Source: Trogon surrucura
Lineage: Eukaryota; Chordata; Aves; Trogoniformes; Trogonidae
NCBI GenBank assembly: GCA_020746105.1
Contig: CM036618.1
Location: forward strand, 107,334,622 to 107,398,621
Reading direction: 5' to 3'
DNA: 64,000 nt
This document shows positions 11,701 through 26,700 of the stretch, in pieces. The notes under the pieces were generated by a model. That model worked only from the letters and a program-made list of their open reading frames with translations. It had not been told where the DNA came from and ran no database searches. The position numbers and the translations under genes are program-made. Every line of letters starts with the position of its first letter. Position 1 is the first letter of the stretch.

Positions 11701-14700
11701 AACTCTGTTGTCATCACCTACCATATAAAAACTGGGAGCACTGTGTGTAGCCTTCCTCCATCTCCTCACATTTGTCCGCAGCCGTCTGCATGTCACTGTA
11801 GGTCATCGCAAATACAGCTGCGCCTGACTCCACCAGGAACTTGCACACCTGCACGTTATTGCAAGATGCTGCACAGTGTAACGGGGTCCTGTAAGTCAAC
11901 AAGAATAAAGATGACAATTTCTATTTTTATGTTAGCAGTGCTTACTGCCTCCTAGGGGCAAACCACTTCCGTGAGTGACTTCCAGCAACCAGTACCAAAC
12001 CACTAAAGGCTCCCCACTGAAAGTATTTAACCCAGGATGTCAAGAGCAATTGTTTTTCCCAGATAACAGGAGTTACCAAGAGCTGCTTAAGCCCTAAAAG
12101 TTGGGTTTCCATATGGAAATCCATTAACATTTTAAGAATCCATTAACATTTTAAGAATATTCATTAAGACAATAAAAAGATCAATATTAAAAAAAAAACC
12201 CACTCAGAAATCCTCCTGACATCATGCCTTTTACAATCTAAATAATTACTTCAACACCTGACTTGGTGACAAACGCAGGTAGTTGGGACAACTAGGGAGG
12301 CTGAGGGGGACAGTAAGCATCTTTATTCAGTCTTGAGCCTCAGACACTTCTGTTACGGGAAGAAATAACAGTAAAATCACTGCCTCCTTAGCCTTTTTTA
12401 AATAAGCTCCCTAGATACCTTAAGAAAGATTTGTAACCCATTATTAGCTAAAAGCCTAGTTTGTAGGTTGTGGTTTTCTGCTTTGTTTTGTTTTTAAGTT
12501 TTCCAAGCATGATATATAGAATTGAGGAGAGTTTGCAGGGCTAGATATCGCCCACAGCACATGTAAGCTGTGTCTCAGAGAGGAAACTGGACATTTCAAC
12601 AAACCGCTCATTATGCTTAAGCTATCTTCATTCTCTCAAAGAAAGAGAGCAGTTTTCCTGACAACTGGTATCGACCCCACTGGACCTCTGACATACATTT
12701 CTTTCATACAGGGAATATTAATATAATTTGCCTATGTTTTTCCTCTGTGCATTCTCATGTGATGCCCCACTGAGAACTGCTGTTGCTCTACTGTGGAAAA
12801 GTTGTTGTCAGCTCTACAGGAGCAAAATGAGGGACCTTCTGTAGATCCTTCTAAGCTGTAGCTCTCTTGTGAGGAACATCTGTGAGGTACCACCAAAGAA
12901 AGCCTTACCATCCATCACTGTCTGCAGCATTCACGTTCACTCCGAATTGCACCAGGAACTTCACAATTTCTGTGTGCCCGGCACACACAGCGTTGTGCAG
13001 CGCAGTTATCCCTTCATCATTGGGCATGCTGGGATCTTCAACCTAGTCAGCAAGAAAAGGAGCCATTCACATTCTGGTGAAACTCTCGACAATAATCATC
13101 TCTTCACATATAAAATTGAGTTGTACTGTTGTAAAATACGATTTTACATCATACTTGTAGGAAGGGCTCGAGCAACAAGCAGAAACTACATCAGTAACTG
13201 ATGGGACAAGAAGCCTTGAATATAAGCTTGCAGCCTCCTTTTAATAGTGAGAGCCTGAAGCGGTTCAGAAAAATAGCATCTTGATAAATTAGTAAAAGCA
13301 TTTTTAACAAATTCCTGATATTTGTTTATTTAACTGCAAGCAAAATTCACATGGATTTTGCTAATCAAATTGTCTGATAACATTCCAACCTGATAACATT
13401 CCAGATAGGAGATAAAACACCATAAGAAATAAGAAAAAAAGTTTTCCTACAAACATAGTCTTGATGCTAAATACCCAGTGTGGATTTAACACACTTAATA
13501 TCAGTCTCCAAGTGGCCAGGTCCTGCTAGGATAGTCTCCTCAAGGGCAGATCTGGGACATGCATTATTACTTTAACTCCCCCAGTTCACAAAAGAAAGCT
13601 GTGACTTCCCAATTTGAACCAGGATGGCTGTTCCTTCTCTTACAAGTTCGCATTTGTACCTCATAGATTATTCTCTGCACAAGGTCAAACTCCCCCTCCA
13701 AGGACGAGTCCAGAAGCAACGCGAGGGGATTGAATTTCACTCTCATTCCATGCCCAATTCTCTCAGAGCCAGTTTTACGCAGGTTTGTCCTCTTGCCCTG
13801 TAAAAAGTAACACAAGTTATAGGCAATTTTTTCTTGAGAAGGACAAGAATACAGAATTGCTTATTTGGGAATGACATCGGAAATGACCAGCTAAGGCAGT
13901 GTTTAACGTGTAATTTGGATTATTTTCTACCAGATCCCCGACATGTTACAAATGTAGTAGTTTAGGCATATTATGAAAGATCTCTGCCTTCATCTCAAGT
14001 ACGAAAATCACCTTGACAAAATAGTAAAGCTCCCCAAACCCTGAAGATCAGGAAAAAGAACGTAATTTTTTTATATTCAGACCATTTTAGCATTCTCTCT
14101 CAAAGCTGTTACACAAACCAAGTAGCACTCTCCATGAAGTACATCACTTCTTGAACACCAATGCTAAGTTCCTAATATTTTCCTAAGTTTAGCAGAAGTG
14201 AGCAGGACCACAAACAGTTACAGAAACTGGTTTTGGAAAGAATATAACTAGGTGTAAAAATGCTTTAAATGCTCCTGGTAATACTGGAAACTAAGTATTT
14301 CTATAGCCAAGTTTGTACTCTTTCCATCGGAGAATATGCACGCGGAGAATTAGCTCAGCGCTCGCCCCAGCTGGCTGTGCAGCAGCAACAAGCACTATTC
14401 ATGAGGGTATGCAAATTTCTGACAGATGTCCAAGCAAAGATGAATAGAAATGACTCATGTTTTGCGAGAGCAAACACGTGAAGATATGTCAGAAGAGATT
14501 CCCAGAAAAGACTCTTTTGCCTGTTGATTTATGTATAATATCAAAACTACAGGCTTTTAAAAGAAAGAGTCTGTCAGCAAAACCCCACTATTTAAATACA
14601 CAATCAAGAAGTTGGGCTAGTTTCTTCTCATCATCGCAAAATTCTTACAAAATAACTAGAAATGAGTTCTTACAATCTAGGAAATCCTAACCTCAAGTTT

Positions 14701-17700
14701 CCTTGTAAAAGGGAGCAAGAACAAAGCCTTTAAAGTATGAAAACAAGCAATGACTATTTCATTCAGAAATTACAAGGTTAAAAAGCACATTTAAAGCTTT
14801 TAATTCATCTGCACTGAAGTGATGGAGGAAAAAACACTTTAATGTATCAAGTTATTAAAATTCTGTTCATGATAGGTTTTAAAAAGAAACTCTTTGAGGA
14901 ACTGAAAGCATTAAGCATTTCTGACCTACATCAATGAGATAACGTATCACATGCACAAACTTCCAAAACAAACAGGATGGTAAAATGCTGCCTATCCTTA
15001 GCCCAAAAAGAGTCTATTGTGACATGCCTTGAGAACTGGCTGATGTTCAATCACATTCCAAAGAAAAATTCAGAAAACATTTTGGTAGAAGAAATGCAAG
15101 CAGCTGATGTCTGCAAATGTGTTTTTAAAGCAGAAACTAAGAAATCTGTTTCTCCATATTTTTCAACCTCAACTTTCAGATAAACAAATTCAATCTAGGA
15201 TTAAGATAATCAGTTTCCATCTCATATCACCAATAGTGGGAAATGCTTGTGAAATCTGTCTGTGAAAAAAAACCACAACAATAAAAACCAAAACCAAAAC
15301 ACCACTTACATTTCTCTTAAGAAGGAATTATAGATCAGATGTAGTAGGTAGACTACATTCCAGAAAGGAATCTGCTTTATAGCCCAGCAAGTTTTACTAT
15401 TGTCTATCAAATTCAGCACAGCAACGTGCCCTTACGGCCAAGAGGGCCAAAGGGATCCTGGGGTGCATTAAGGAAAGTGTGTCCAGCAGGTCTAGGGAGG
15501 TTCTCCTCCCCCTCTACTCTGCCCTGGGGAGACCACACCTGGAACACTGTGTCCAGTTTCGGGTTCCCCAATTCAAGAGAGACAGGGACCTACTGGAGAC
15601 AGTCCAAGAGAGAGCTACGAGGATGATTAAGGGACTTGAACATCTCTCCTATGAAGAGAGAGAACTGGGGCTGTTTAGTCTTGAAAGGAGACTGCTGAGA
15701 GGGGACCTTATTAACATATACAAATATCTGAGGGGTGGGTGTCAAGGGGAAGGGGACAATCTCTTCTCAGTGGTGCCCGGTAATAGAACAAGGAATAATG
15801 GGTTTAAGTTAGAACACAGGAAGTTCCACCTCAATATTAGAAAAAACTTTTTCACTGTGAGGGTGACAGAGCCCTGGCACAGGTTGCCCAGAGAGGTTAT
15901 GGAGTCTCCTTCTCTGGAGAGTTTCAAAACCCGCCTGGATGCGTTCCTGTGTGGCTGCCCTAGGGGATCCTGCTCTGGCAGAGAGGTTGGACTTGATGAT
16001 CTTTCGAGGTACCTTCCAACCCCGAACATTCTGTGATTCTATGAAATTCCATTTGAAACCTTTCATCGCGTCATTAATTCTAGAGACAGATTTTTAATTC
16101 CTGTCATTCACTCTGGGGATAAGAGCGTCACACAAACAGACCAGAGACCCACAAAGACACTTCTAGATTCTTTGCGTGACTGGTGTTCCACATCTGCTTA
16201 AGCCTTACAACACAATGTATGGGATTCATGGTAGACCTCATGCTAATTTAATCGACAGGGCATCCAAGCTGCAGCCTAAGCAATACTTACAGGAGGCAAG
16301 GAAAACTGTCCAGTAACTTCAGGAGGCCTCATGTTGAAGGAGTCCTCTCCCAAACTCTCTGGTTCCCCTGATGGATAGGGAGGTGGCGGGTATGGAGGAT
16401 ATTCTTCCATGTATACCTCCAGCGGCAGTGAAGCTTCTAGGCTTGGTTCTTCCATTTTCGGCTCTGTGAGTTCATCACCATCCGACACTCCCTCAGGTAC
16501 AGGGTCCAAAGCCACAGAGGGAACAACAGCTTCACTCTGATCTGGTGGCGTGTTTTCTGCTTCCTCAGCAATGGTTGGTTCTGGCACAGAAATAGCAGTT
16601 TCTTTTTCTGATTCTGCACTTAGATAAGGATTCGGGATTTCTGCTGGGCTTTCAGGACTGGCAGCTGACACCGTCTGTTTGGAGGGATGTGATGGAGCCG
16701 AGATAGTCTCCATTGCAGCCAGAGTGGTCCTCTGATACAACAGCTTCTGAATATTTGGGCCATTAGGTCCTTCTGGCTCAGTAATGGAGCTACGTTTCTT
16801 CAACGGTCTGGGTGCGTTGGACAGCTTTTTCCGGAGCGCTTCCAGATCGGCATCGCTCTGGTTGCGGTACGGATTGGATAAGAAAGGCAGCAATTTGGTC
16901 GGGCTGAGGGGACGGGGTATTCGCTCTGTTTCGTGATTGTCGTGAGCAGAGGCTGTTGCTTCCATCTCGGGCTCCGGACTGCCTGGCTTGCCATGGAGGT
17001 TTGAGTAGACGTTCTCAGTCTGCGGCAGCTGATTCTGTACACCAGCTCCTGCCATCACAGGCTTGCCATACACTGCACAGCAAGAGGAGACAAGCATGAG
17101 CATTTGATCAACAAACCTAACGTGCCCAGGTGGCCCAGAAGGCCAATGGCATTCTGACTCGTATGACCAGCAGGAGTAGGGATGTAATTTTCCCCCTGTG
17201 CTCAGCACTGGGGAGGCCTCACCTCGAGCCCCGTGTGCAGGTCTGGGCCCCTCACTGTGAGAAAGACATTGAGGGGCTGGAGTGGGTCCAGAGGGGAGCA
17301 ACGAGGCTGGGGAAGGGACTGGAGGGAAAGTCCTGTGAGGAGAGGCTGAGGGAGCTGGGGGTGTTTAGCCTGGAGGAGACTCAGGGAGGACCTTATCGCT
17401 CTCTACAACCACCTGAAGGGAGGGTGTAGTCAGGTGGGGGTCGGGCTCTTCTCCCAGGCAACCAGTGACAGGACGAGAGGGCACGGCCTGAAACTGCGTC
17501 AGGGCAGGTTTAGGTTGGATCTCAGGAAGCACTTCCTCACGAAGAGGGTGCTCAGGCACTGGGATGCACTGCCCAGGGAAGTGGTGGAGTCACCGTCCCT
17601 GGAGGTGTTTAAGGAGAGGCTGGATGTGGCACTTAGTGCCGTGGTCTGGCTGATGTGACAGTGTTGGGTCATAGGCTGGAGTTGATGATCACAGAGGTCT

Positions 17701-20700
17701 TTTCCAGCCTCAATAATTCTGTGTGATTTTGTGAACCAAGTGAACAGAATCCATCTGATAACCAAGTTTACCATTCGTTACCTAGCAAACACCAGATATA
17801 TCCTACACTTTTTTGCCAACACTGATATACAGCATGTAAGATCCACCTGAGATTCCTGGAGCTGCACCAACCTGCTCAATTACCCCAAGCTTTATAGTCA
17901 GAGACCAGGTGGGAAGCACATCTACCTGAGGTTTACAAAGAGAGAAGAGAGGCAGAGCGCCACATGCTTACCACTCGGGAAGTGGGATCCTCTGGTCTGC
18001 GCTCTTGTCAAAGCGCTCTGCACTGCCTGCTGGAAGTTCTTCCCAGGAGTCTGCTGTTGCGTGTACATGCTATAAATTGAACTTGCGGCCACAGTCTGAG
18101 GCTTCCGAAACGGTGGGAGTGAGGTCTCTTTGGACGGCTGAGGGGTAAAAGGTCTCACAGCTGCTGCTGGGGGACTCTCCTGTTTGGAGGAGGGAAGAAT
18201 TTGGTCCTGGCTAGAGGAAGGACCTGCAGGAGGTACAGAAATTCTTTGCTGTATCTGCTGAGAAGGCTGCTGTGCCGCTGCTTTTTGTTTGTTCCCCATA
18301 GTTACGATAGCCAAAGGCAGCTTCTGCAGGTTTCCATCCAGCTTCATATCAGAAGGCTGCAGATGACTGGCTTGACCAAAGTAAGGCAGGTTTATCTGTT
18401 TTGGTTTAGTGGGGACAGGTGGTGGTACCTTTGTTATGTTTTTATTAGCTGTCTGAAAGACAAAATGTTAAACAAGGAAAGATGCTTTAGGAGTACTACA
18501 TGAAGGACCAAAGAGCCTCTAAAAACAATACAGTAGCATTTCTCCTGTTGCTGCAATACTGTTTACATCATTGCTGGAAACATGAAGACACTTCTTGAAA
18601 CATTTTATCATGATAGTTGTTCACACTTTGAACCCATTCAGTTTCATTCTTTCCTTAACAGCTATGTTTAAAACATTAAGCAATGGCAGGGCACAGTGAT
18701 TTCCTTAGAGATAAGGGAAATAATTAGCATCTGTAGCCAAAAAGCTCTTTTCCAACAGAGCACTTGTCATCCCTGGTTCTTCTATGCTATTTCACCCCTC
18801 CCTGATAAGTCTTGGCACAAGGGCACAGTCTCAGGTGGGAAGTCTTGCCGCAATTAAACATCACCAGGTTAACGATTGTACTCAGTGATCGTAAAGGTCT
18901 TCATCAACCTAAGCAATTTATGGTTTTATGATGTGAAGGACACCACTGCATTGAACAGTGAAACAAGTGTGTAAAAATTATTTTTAAAATCCCATACAGG
19001 TGCCTCTCTGCATACAATCTTTGCAGGGGGCAGTACACACTGGTACAAATAAGACAGCCACTTTTATACATTCAGTCAAAATACAGATCACCACAGTGAC
19101 TGCACAGAACAATTTTGAGTCACTGTCTTTAGAAGTCTGAAAGTCTTTTTTCATTCCTCCCCCCCTTTAGAAATAGTCTTCTTTTAAAAGACCCAGGTAC
19201 TTTTCAAAGATCTTCCCAACAGCGCTATCTGAAAGGCTGTGCAGCAATCCCCATCAGACTGAACGCAGTAGTTTTGAGTTTCCTGCGTACCTGTGCTTCG
19301 CGCAAGAGATCTTCGCTGCTCTGGTTCTTTCTCAGTGTGCCGAGCCCAGCAGACTGGTCCACAGAATCAAACATTGAGAATGGACGCACTTTCTTCTCTT
19401 TGTCTCGTAAAAAAGTTTCTCCTTCAGCTGTTGTTAGGAAGAGAAGATTTTTTTAAAGGAAAAACATAACTGTAGGTGTAAGAGTCTCGTTCTGTGCAAC
19501 ATTCAAGACAATATATGCAAGGGATGCTTTTTGTATCCATCCTAACTCCTGCATTAAGGGTCTGTCAAATGCTGTATCTTGCAGGTTGAGCAGGAACATG
19601 TATGAAGGCATTAGTATTTATTTCACCATCTGAAATAAATTTTTTTTAAAATAATTTTTAAAAAATCCCTGCAACACCATACTGAAGCTTATATGGTAAC
19701 CCAAGTTTTTCTGTGCTCTCAGATGAATTCTATATATTTATGGAAACATTTAGAAGGTACAGATATCAGTAACTAGATGGTCCATATTTTAAGATTAGTC
19801 AAGCACATAAGAACATACCTTGTCCTTCATTAGTCACATTTCCTTTTCCTGAAGTCAAGCCTGATCCTTGACTAATATGACCGTCTGCATTTGAGCTACT
19901 CCAGTCAGTGGCAGTTGGGGAAGGTTTTGCACTGGGGCCCACAGAACCTTAAAACAAGTGGAACAGATTAAGCCAAAAATAATGGGTTTATTGACTTATT
20001 TATTACAGGAAGGATTTATAAGAGACAGGCCTAGACAGTGTACAGGTATCACATACAGGTTTACTGCTATAAATACTATCACTTCATATTTTTGCTCATT
20101 TGTTTTAGGAAGAGAATAAAACACCAACCGCAGAAACAGTAATCAAAGCAGCAGCCAATTATTGTCCTAGCACTTACATCATTTAGACAAAAAACTTACC
20201 TAGACTTTTTTCTAGTCAGTAAGTAACTTTCCTTGCATATTTACAGTAAGTTAAAAGCAATGGGATGGTAACAAGGGGTAAGACATACTGTGCAAAGAAA
20301 AACACAATGCCTTAAGTCACAAACAGATCCTGTCGGTGATACCCAGAACAGTAGAAAAATCATCTGCGTGTTCAATGTGCATACAGGCACAGCTTTCAAG
20401 CTGATCTTTACATTCACTGGAGTAGGCATCCAGTCTGCTTCAAAAATAACTAAGAAAAAACTTTAACTTGCTACTTATTTAAATATTTCTCCAAATCCTC
20501 TCTACTAAACTCTAAGCTAATTAGTATAGTAAGCAATAAGTTCAAACACAGACAATAAGCAGGAGGAGAAAAGTTCTATTCTGACAAGTAACAGATACTA
20601 CCTCTCTAGGAAAGCAGTCATTTTGCCCAAATGTCAAATTATTAGGAGTGATGATTTTGTTCAAGTAGCATACTACTGTAAATTCCTATAGCAAAAATTC

Positions 20701-23700
20701 AAATTTTGCACTGACTAGAGCTAGGATTCCACTCTGGCAGCGAATCTGCAAACCAGATAGAATGAAACAGTTCCCCATTCTCCAGTACACCAAGAGACAC
20801 TTGGACTGGTTTTGTGCCATGGCTACTTGGTTAATATCTGCCGGAACTGAAGATGGGGGGAAGGAGATAAAAAATTATTGTAGAATTATTCTACAAGCTC
20901 AACTTCCGCTTCTTCCTTTTGGGAAGATCCAAGTTTCTCTTCTCTCCCAGCTGAAAAGTGAGTCTTCTCCTCTCAAGACAGCACAGAGGAAATTTGCAAC
21001 TGCCCAGTTTCTCCCAACTTCTACTCTCACAGAGTTGAGCTGTATCTCATAGGAGAAAGCCACAGAGAAAGCCCAGCAAGCCTCCACTGACACTCCAAGG
21101 AGGAGAGGCCAAGCTTCATGCCAGGTGTTGGATTTACATCTCCATATAACTATGATCAGCATGTCAGCAACTTTACTGCTCTTTCTGTATCACAATTAAT
21201 TGCCTCCTTTATAATATTTCCTGTAACATCAGCTAATCATTTACATGTGTCATTTCCAAAATGAGCAATCAGAAAACTTTGCTTTGCTAGTTTTTAAGTC
21301 AAGGCACCAGGTTTGTTACCATGTGTCCTAAAACTGACTCTAGAAACTCAAACGCTGTTGTACAGTTTTGAGGAATACTTAGTTTACCAAAAAGTCCTCT
21401 TATGTTCTGTGCTGTGTAACAACTCAAATTGCTCTCTAAGACGACTCCTTAATTTATAAGGCATTGAATTGTATAATCTCAGTGCTTAGAAAATATATTC
21501 ACTGGTGCAGCAAAATCACAAATAGCAAGACTGACATCTCAAATAACACTTCACTTAAAAAGAAGACAGAGTTGATAGATAAGAAAACAAAACAACATTT
21601 CTGGAGAAAAAATATTAATCATAAGCTATTACCTGGAGGGGCTTTAGCTTGTGAACTGCTCCCAGCTCTCATGTTGGGCAGAGTCTGTGTTTTCAGTGGA
21701 CCATCAGGAACCTGCAAACCTTGTGTCCCGTCTGAAAATGCTGGTTTCACCAGAAGCTCAGGTCTGGAAGCAATACGCGGCATAGTAGAGGACTGGATAT
21801 AAGGACCTACTGCTGCCACTCGACTTGGAGCAGAAGCCACCGGCTGTGGCAAATTCCCATCTGAAGAAACCTTTGGAGAAAACGAAAATTTAAAGAATGT
21901 TAGGCTGCAGTATCCATCCATCAGAGTTTAAAACAGAAGTCAAAAAGGATTAAAGTAGCAGAAAGTGATACCCCAGTACTAAAATACTTATTTTATTAAA
22001 AAAAAAAACAACACTTCAAGAGATATAAACCTGATGTAGTACTAACAAAAAAAAATAAAATCAAAAAAAAAATCCAAATAATCCACAACAGCATAAGAAG
22101 AGTTCTTGTCCATAAAGAGTAAGTAGGTTAACACCAATGTACCATGAAAAGTACTTTAATAATACAATACTTCTACCACGTATGGAAAAAAACAAGCCCA
22201 GCATCTGACCACCCTTCTCCAAAAACAAGTTCTTACTTCAGACTGTACGGTCCACAAATGAAATTAATTTTTGTTACCCAATATCCCGTACTTACCGGTA
22301 CATTCTCTTTCTGTTGCAGAGCTGCCTTTTTCTTCCACAGGCGCTCTCGCAGCTCATTAACACGCTTATCCATGACTGCCACCTCCGAGTTGCGCTTGTT
22401 CAAACACTCCCTCTGTTGCTGCAGCTTGGCATTCTGCTCCTGGTTCAGTTTGTTCCTCAACTGAATAAATTCACAAAGTGGGTGGGGGAGGAGGGGAAAA
22501 CAACAACAAAAAAATCAAAACAAATTAACTTTCAGGATGGGGGAGAGGAAACATTAACAAAAAAGAGAAAAGCCTTCTAAAAAGTTAAGTCATGCCGGCA
22601 AATTCAGATTATTTTATCTGGAGAAAATGTTCATTAGCCTCCAAACAGTGCAGAAAGGTACGTACACCGCACACCCCTTCCCCTGTTTACCTTGAGCCCA
22701 GTACAACCAACCCTCCATCCTCAGCACATGCAGCCCCATCAGGAACAGGAGCAACGAGATTTCTTCCCAACAAGATAAGAAATAACCCAGTCCAACTTTT
22801 AGTCCTCACAAGCCGTGGGGTCCCGAGCTGCCTTTCCATTACCTGCAGCTCCTTGTACAGGCGGTCAAGCTCAGCTACAGCCGACTGGTTGTCATGGTAA
22901 CCATCAATTCGGCCGTTCTTCAGCATCTCCAGTTGCCTGGTGAGTTCCTCCACCTTCGACACGGCCAGCACCAGCTCGCGCTGCTTTTGCTGGAACAGGC
23001 TGTTCATCTGTTCAATCTCCTCCACTGAAGAGAGGACGAGAGAGCACAATAGCTGCCCTGAGAAACAGCCGAGCGTGGGCTGCTTCCAAGGCAGCAGAGA
23101 AGGGGACAGAGAGCGCCCCGCCGGCCTCCAGAGCAGAGGCTGCCGCCGGCTGCCACAAACTCGTGAGCCCTGCCAAGCCGGGCATTCTTAAGAACACACA
23201 CACTAGCAAGAGTAGATCTACTACTAGCAAGTCGGTCTACTTAGAGCACCAATCAGGAGGTTTAAAAAAAAAATAAAGAAAAAAAGTAGAAAACTAAACC
23301 AATCGACCAAATGTTCTTCACATTCTCAAGCATGGACACAAACAAAACCACAGTAGCTGAACATCATCTGTAGAAGTCTAAATGCACTTATTGCTGAATT
23401 CTGCAGGAAGACACTCGCTGAACTAAAAGGCATATTTATAATACTCAAAAACTCTGAACTTAGGTTATAAAAACTCAATGACAAAACACTTGAGCTGTTA
23501 TATTAAAGACTCAGGAGGCTTTTTAGGGTGTATTACAAGTGTCTGCCATCAGCTGCCAAAACTGTCAAGACTCTTGTATTTTAGAATGAAGTTTAAGAAA
23601 TCGGGAAGAGTTCAAGCAAGTACCAAGACCAGACCTGCTGGGGAGGATGCAGGGAAACAGATACACATGCTCCATGATCTTGTATTACTTTACCATCCTT

Positions 23701-26700
23701 CTATTCCTTGAAACTGGCATTTATTTTGTGCAACTGAAACCAAACAGAAATTGCATTTTTCCACAGAAAAACACTTTTGCTTTATCTGTAAGCACCATGT
23801 TTCCTAATAAAACAATGTATCCATCTTTTACCTTAATAAACTGATATATTTGAATTTGAATTAGCTGAAAGTGACAAGATCTCTACAATATATGCATAGA
23901 GGGAAGATGAAAAGGTAGTCAGAAGAACCTGTGTTGATATGAAATGTTAAATAATTTAACATTCTATCAACATGCTGAACTGCAAGCATCCAACTAGTAC
24001 TGTAGCATGCCAGACACCAGTCGGATTTCCGCAATTAAAAAGACAATACTCAGCCACTTTTGGCCATTAAGTTACCTCTTGCATAAGAGGCAAAAAGGGT
24101 ATCAGGCCAAGCTTTGTTATAGGCCAAGAAAATAAGACTCGGAACATGTGCGGTATTCACATCAAGGATAGAAAAGGTTAATGTGGTACACAAAGGTATT
24201 CAAGCAAGGAAAAACCCAGGCTGTAATTAAAGAGCAGATATGCTGGGCTCAAAACACAGGGTGTTTTTATGGGTTATTTTAAAATATAGTAAGAAAATAC
24301 ATTTTGGCCTAGGTTATTCGGGAGTTTTCTTGGTAACTGCAAGATGTGAAATTAAGTTTAACATTTCCTGGAAGGCTGCAAATACCTCCTTCTGAATCAC
24401 CAGAAATTTCAGAGTTCCCAGAACCAAGCAGCAACTCACCTAATTTCCCATTGCTGAGTCTTTTTTGCTCCACATGGCCTTTCAGTGCTCTCACTTTCTT
24501 AAGTTTGGCTTCCTGATTCTCAGCAATTTCCTTTAATCGCTTCAGTTTTTCCTGTTCAGCAGCCTGCTGTTGCTGTCGCTGATCCTGCTGTTTCAGGAAT
24601 TTCAGACGTTGTTCCTGCAGTCAAGACAGGGATTTATTTTTTTTTTTTATGAACTTATGTTAAGGTACTGACAGAAATAATTTCAAAACTTACAAACAAT
24701 CACCAAGGCAGCTCTGATCAGCTTTAGCCCAGTATCCTGACTTCCCAGAACATCAAGGGAATTCTGAGAGAACACAGAAAACACGCTAATTCTGTCCCAA
24801 TACAGTCCTCCAGATACAGCCATTCCGTAGTACAAGAACCTACTGAAATATTGGTAGTATCCATGTCTAACAGACCTTGGTAAATTTTTCTTCCATTAAA
24901 TTCCTCAAAGACCTTCGAAGGCTAAGAAAAATTTTAGTATTCATGTTCCACGACATTTGCCAATTTAATTTATCTACTGCTTGGCTCTCATGTTGCAAGA
25001 GCTAATGATTATTTCCCTCTACCTTCCCCATGCTGCCTCTACTTTACAGGTCTCTGTCCTTCATCACATCTGAAACAACTAAGTCATGCTGGAGAGTATT
25101 AGATATTCTTTATATAGGAGGTATTCCATCAGTTATTGATCATTTTCATCACTCTCTGTACTCTTACTAGTTCTGCTAGAACCACCTTGAGATGATGGAT
25201 CACCCCACACCAAAGTTCTGAAAATCTATCATTTCTTGGTAGCAATCACCACTATCTCAACACAGGATGAATGAAGACATGGGAAAACCTTCGTAACAAC
25301 CTGTCCCCCATTTCTACAACAGACATCTCAGTGTAGAGAATCCTTTTGCTTCTCCAAGAATAAGAGCAAAATGGTGTGCTATCGTAGAATGCATTGGGCT
25401 GGAAGGGACCGCTAAAGGCCATCTAGTCCAATCCCAAATATCAGTTTCTATATACAGATGTCAACAGTTCAGAGCTAAAAGAAACTACTACATCAGTTAG
25501 AGACTTCCTTTAAATCACCAGCCACTATATACGGCTTCCAGTTCTGGAAGGCAGGAGAACTACTAAGACTTTCCCAAGCACCCACTAACAGCCAAGACTA
25601 CCACTTACTAACATTAGAAGTCAACACTTTCTCAAAAAAAAGAAAAAAAAATCATCACTCCTATTTAGAAACGGAGTCTTCTGCACTTTGAATGAAAAAA
25701 GGAAAAGCAAAAGTGTGAGCTTGCCTTCCGGAGAAAGCCAGGCAACACCTGCAGTGTATGCACTAGTTTAGAACCAATCCCACACAGGAAAATGTCAAGA
25801 AATAGATACTACAGCTCATGTCTAAAAAGAAAGCGTATTTTTCCCCCTCAGAATCTGTTTTTAGTATTGCATCTGATTTCAGAAGACAACAAAGAGGTGA
25901 CAGAAAGTGCCTCTTTGGAACAAGCCTTTCCTGGACGCCCTTTCAGAGAGGCGCATTAAACACAAAACTCTCCCAGAAGGCTACTCTTGTGCAAACCACA
26001 GGCAGCAAACACCTAACTGGACAGGTAACTATCCACTCTCAAACTCATAATTTTTGTTTTTTAAGTGTCTTTCATGATTCCCTTTGTAAAAAATATATAC
26101 ATTGTTCCTATTTCTGATTTCACACACATAGTGACTACAGCACTACTGCCACTTATAAGAGCAAAGTCTATTACTGTTGCCTGTGAGTCAAACAGCCAAA
26201 AGTAATGAAAGTTTCTGCTTCTCCTTTACATGAACCACTTATTTGTCAGCTGGAGCCAAGAAGAGGCAACACTTTACCCTTGGCAGGATAAGGATTAACT
26301 GTTCTGCTACAGTTTGAGTGAAAACTCGAATCACTTGGCTGACTGACCGATTTCTTACATTTATATTTTCATCTTCTTCATATCAGTTCTTGCCATAAAG
26401 AGAGAAATCAAGTTTTATCGACTATTTTGATCAGCCATAGTACCGCTTTGCGGGTGCTCCAGAACCATTAGAAAGCCATAGTTTGAAGCAGTCCTGAGAT
26501 ACACTTACTGAAAGCCAAGGGAACTAAACAAAGATGCTAAATGCATGGGCTGGGGCAGGGAAGAGGGGTGAAACTCAGGTATCTCAGAAGGGGAGTGAGA
26601 GAGGGCTTCTGACAGAGGAAGAGCAGCAACACAAGAGCCCCAGAGCAGCCTCCTTCCCCTCCAGAGCACATTCTGAAAGGCACAGAAGTCATGCATTCAG

